Source: Gossypium raimondii (Eukaryota > Streptophyta > Magnoliopsida > Malvales > Malvaceae). Taken from it: a stretch of DNA of 64,000 bases. The stretch spans positions 17,112,001 to 17,176,000 of the forward strand of contig NC_068569.1 in NCBI RefSeq assembly GCF_025698545.1. Reading direction: 5' to 3'. The translations under genes were made by a program, and so were the position numbers. The notes beneath the pieces were generated by a model. The model was not told the origin of the DNA. It searched no databases and saw only the letters and a list, made by a program, of their open reading frames with translations. Of this stretch, positions 61,909 to 64,000 are shown piece by piece (position 1 is the first letter of the stretch; each line of letters opens with the position of its first letter).

Positions 61909-64000
61909 ATGAAGCAAGGACCTGGACTCTTCTCTGATTTTGGCAAAAAAGCCAAAGGTAAATTCCACTTTTCTTCTCACTCAATATTTGTGCAGCTTTT
62001 AAATTATCAGACACTTATGTAACCATTTTGGTTCTCTTTTACAAGATTTACTCAACAAGGACTACACCTCCGACCAGAAGTTCACCATTTCTAGTTCCAG
62101 CTACTCTGGATTGGTATCAATATCCATCTCTTTCTTCTTCTTTTTTTGTCTTTCTTTTAATTCTTATGTTAAATAGATGTCTGTAATGATGTGGTGAACG
62201 ACGATGTGGTTGCCATTATTCTTGGTGACTCTTTTCTGGATGACGGGTTTATCATTCTTTGAAATTTATCTTGATTTATTGTTTCCGATTGTTTTTACTG
62301 AGGGTCTGTTGCAACATTGTGTCACTTAGTTTGTTGATTCTAGTAAAGTACATGAGATTTGCTGTAGGGCAACTAGTTTTTCAGTTTTTAGTAGCTCAGT
62401 TGCTTCATTTCTTTTGGTACCAATTTTGCATTACTAATTTTTCTAGTTCTAAAAGGATAACACTAAGTTGCTGTGGAATATGTACTCTCTTTTCTTGCTG
62501 TAAAATGAGTTCACCTGGCTATATGTGTCTGTTTTCTTAAAATTAGGGCATGTTGTGAATTGCGGCACTTCTGAGTACAAATAGATTGGCATAAACTACA
62601 TACTTTTTAAGATAGAATTTGGGTTTAGGGAAAGAAATAATTATGTGTTGTCCTTTTGGAAGATCATGTAGTTGTGATTCTAACCAGTTGACAGAATAAA
62701 TTTACATATCTTGACCCACTGCCAAAAAGGATTTTGTGGCAGCAATCCCCATATGCAATTCTAAACTAGTTTGATTTATTGTTGCTTTGAAGTTATTGTT
62801 TCACTCTCTTATGTATTAGAGATTAACAATTTCTTATTGCTTTTTTTTTTTCTTTTCTGCTGCCTGGTTGGTTCTATCCGCATGTATAGTGCATAGTTAT
62901 ATCATATCCGTGCCTGTTGTGATAGAGCTTATTTTGGATTTATTAATTTTCTGGTTATGTCTTCCATTTCTTTAGCTGCTTTGTCTTTTCTTTATTGATG
63001 TCTAATACCAATGCAATTTCTCCATCTTCAGGCACTTGCATCAAATATTGTGAACAAGGGAGGCCTCTCCTCTGGGGATGTGGCAGCACAATACAAGCAC
63101 CAGAATGCTGTTGTTGATTTCAAGCTTGACACAGAGTCAAATGTTGTTGCCAACATTATCTTTGAAATTTAAATTCAGTTTAAATTCTTGCTAATAATCG
63201 TTTGATCTGTTGAGCAGATCTTGACAACCCTCACCATCACAGATTTACATCCATCTGCAAAAACAGTGGCTTCTTTTAAGCTGCCTGATTATAACTCTGG
63301 GAAGGTATTGACTTATCTTGTAATCTTGGGTAATATATGTATCCATGAAGATTTTTTACTGTATAAATTTTCTTTTGCAGTTGGAGGTTCAGTATTTCCA
63401 TGAACATGCAACTGTGGCTACTGCTGTTGGGCTGAAGAAATCCCCAGCTGTTGATTTTTCTGCAACAATTGGTACGCCTGGTATTGCTTTCGGTGCAGAG
63501 GCAAGCTATGTGACATCTTCTGGTGAATTCACGAAGTATAATGCTGGAGTGAACATGACAAAGCCTGATTCCAATGCTTCAGTGGTCTTGTAAGCTTTTG
63601 AGTTTTCATTAGCAATTGATAAAGTCATACCTTTGTGTTATAAATATCAAACAATTTAAAGATATGATGTTCCTTCATTGCTGCAAAACATCAAAATAAA
63701 ACCAAATTGTGGAGATCGCCTTTCCTTTTCCCCCCCTGAAAATGGGTTAACGTTAATGGCCACAATAAATGCTGTAATCAGTTGTTGTCCTTTGCTTGCA
63801 GGGCTGATAAGGGAGACTCCCTAAAGGTGTCATATTTGCACCATTTAAATCAGCTAAATGGTGGAGCTGTTGTGGGTGAGATTGCAAGAAAGTTCTCCAC
63901 AAATGAAAACACATTAACTGTGGGATGCTCATATCTTGTTGATCCACACACACTGGTGAAGGCAAAGCTCAATAACCATGGCAATCTTGGTGCTCTTGTA
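61909..64000 (+). CDS. VDAC: Voltage-dependent anion channel (VDAC) porin, partial
   Basis: Six exons are visible: 61909..61957, 62046..62113, 63032..63142, 63218..63304, 63381..63589 and 63802 to the window edge. They give 241 codons with consistent phase, and the gene continues beyond 64000. Plant VDACs are about 276 residues, so roughly 35 are missing. The start MKQGPGLFSDFGKKAKDLLN is the amphipathic N-terminal helix. The rest shows alternating beta-strand patterns of the 19-stranded barrel and the GLK motif (TAVGLKKSP). VDAC forms the main metabolite pore of the outer mitochondrial membrane. It has no cleavable targeting peptide, as expected. It lies near the ARM-repeat gene, as I remember for Arabidopsis chromosome 3, where VDAC1 is AT3G01280. 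Confidence 0.95.

Overview
This is a gene-containing stretch of a dicot plant nuclear genome. The evidence is AT-rich intergenic DNA, short GT-AG introns, plant-only protein families (LOB-domain, EAR-type C2H2 zinc finger, RSL bHLH, SAT32/IFRD, CYCD5-like cyclin), one nuclear tRNA and several degraded plant transposons. The repeat style looks like Malvales, possibly cotton (Gossypium). That is an impression from memory, not something shown here.

Layout. 0-7 kb: a class II LBD repressor gene (minus), a tRNA-Lys(CTT) gene, and an intronless ZAT10/STZ-like zinc-finger gene (minus). 8.1-13.7 kb: a complete but heavily mutated Ty3/gypsy chromovirus with two 534-bp LTRs, lying upstream of the zinc-finger gene. 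16-20 kb: a seven-exon adenine phosphoribosyltransferase gene (plus) whose third intron holds a broken copy of the promoter and first exon of the bHLH gene located 11 kb downstream. 20-27.5 kb: gene-free, with a probable 2.8-kb solo LTR. 28-29.5 kb: the intact RSL-type bHLH gene. 30.4-35 kb: a large RRM/proline-rich/SPOC gene. 36.1-39.4 kb: a SAT32/IFRD gene in 13 exons (minus), tail-to-tail with the previous one. 43.3-44.6 kb: a D-type cyclin. 48.7-49.7 kb: a long inverted repeat with a Tourist-like MITE inside. 50.1-51.0 kb: a broken copy of the strigolactone receptor family (D14). 56.2-57.6 kb: an ARM-repeat gene (minus). 61.9 kb to the end: a VDAC porin gene, cut by the window edge.

The ZAT10, bHLH, SPOC and SAT32 genes appear in the same order as I remember for Arabidopsis AT1G27730-AT1G27740-AT1G27750-AT1G27760, with APT1 (AT1G27450) nearby. 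This supports the family calls. ARM-repeat and VDAC also recall a neighbourhood on Arabidopsis chromosome 3. The genes are independent transcription units and do not form a functional cluster.

I did not find a novel multi-gene system. The items most worth a second look are the bHLH promoter and exon copy inside the APRT intron, the apparent GC-AG intron that joins a plastid-type leader to APRT, the D14-family pseudogene, and the nested inverted-repeat elements. Exon boundaries were placed by eye from splice signals, reading phase and remembered family sequences. All multi-exon models keep phase throughout.
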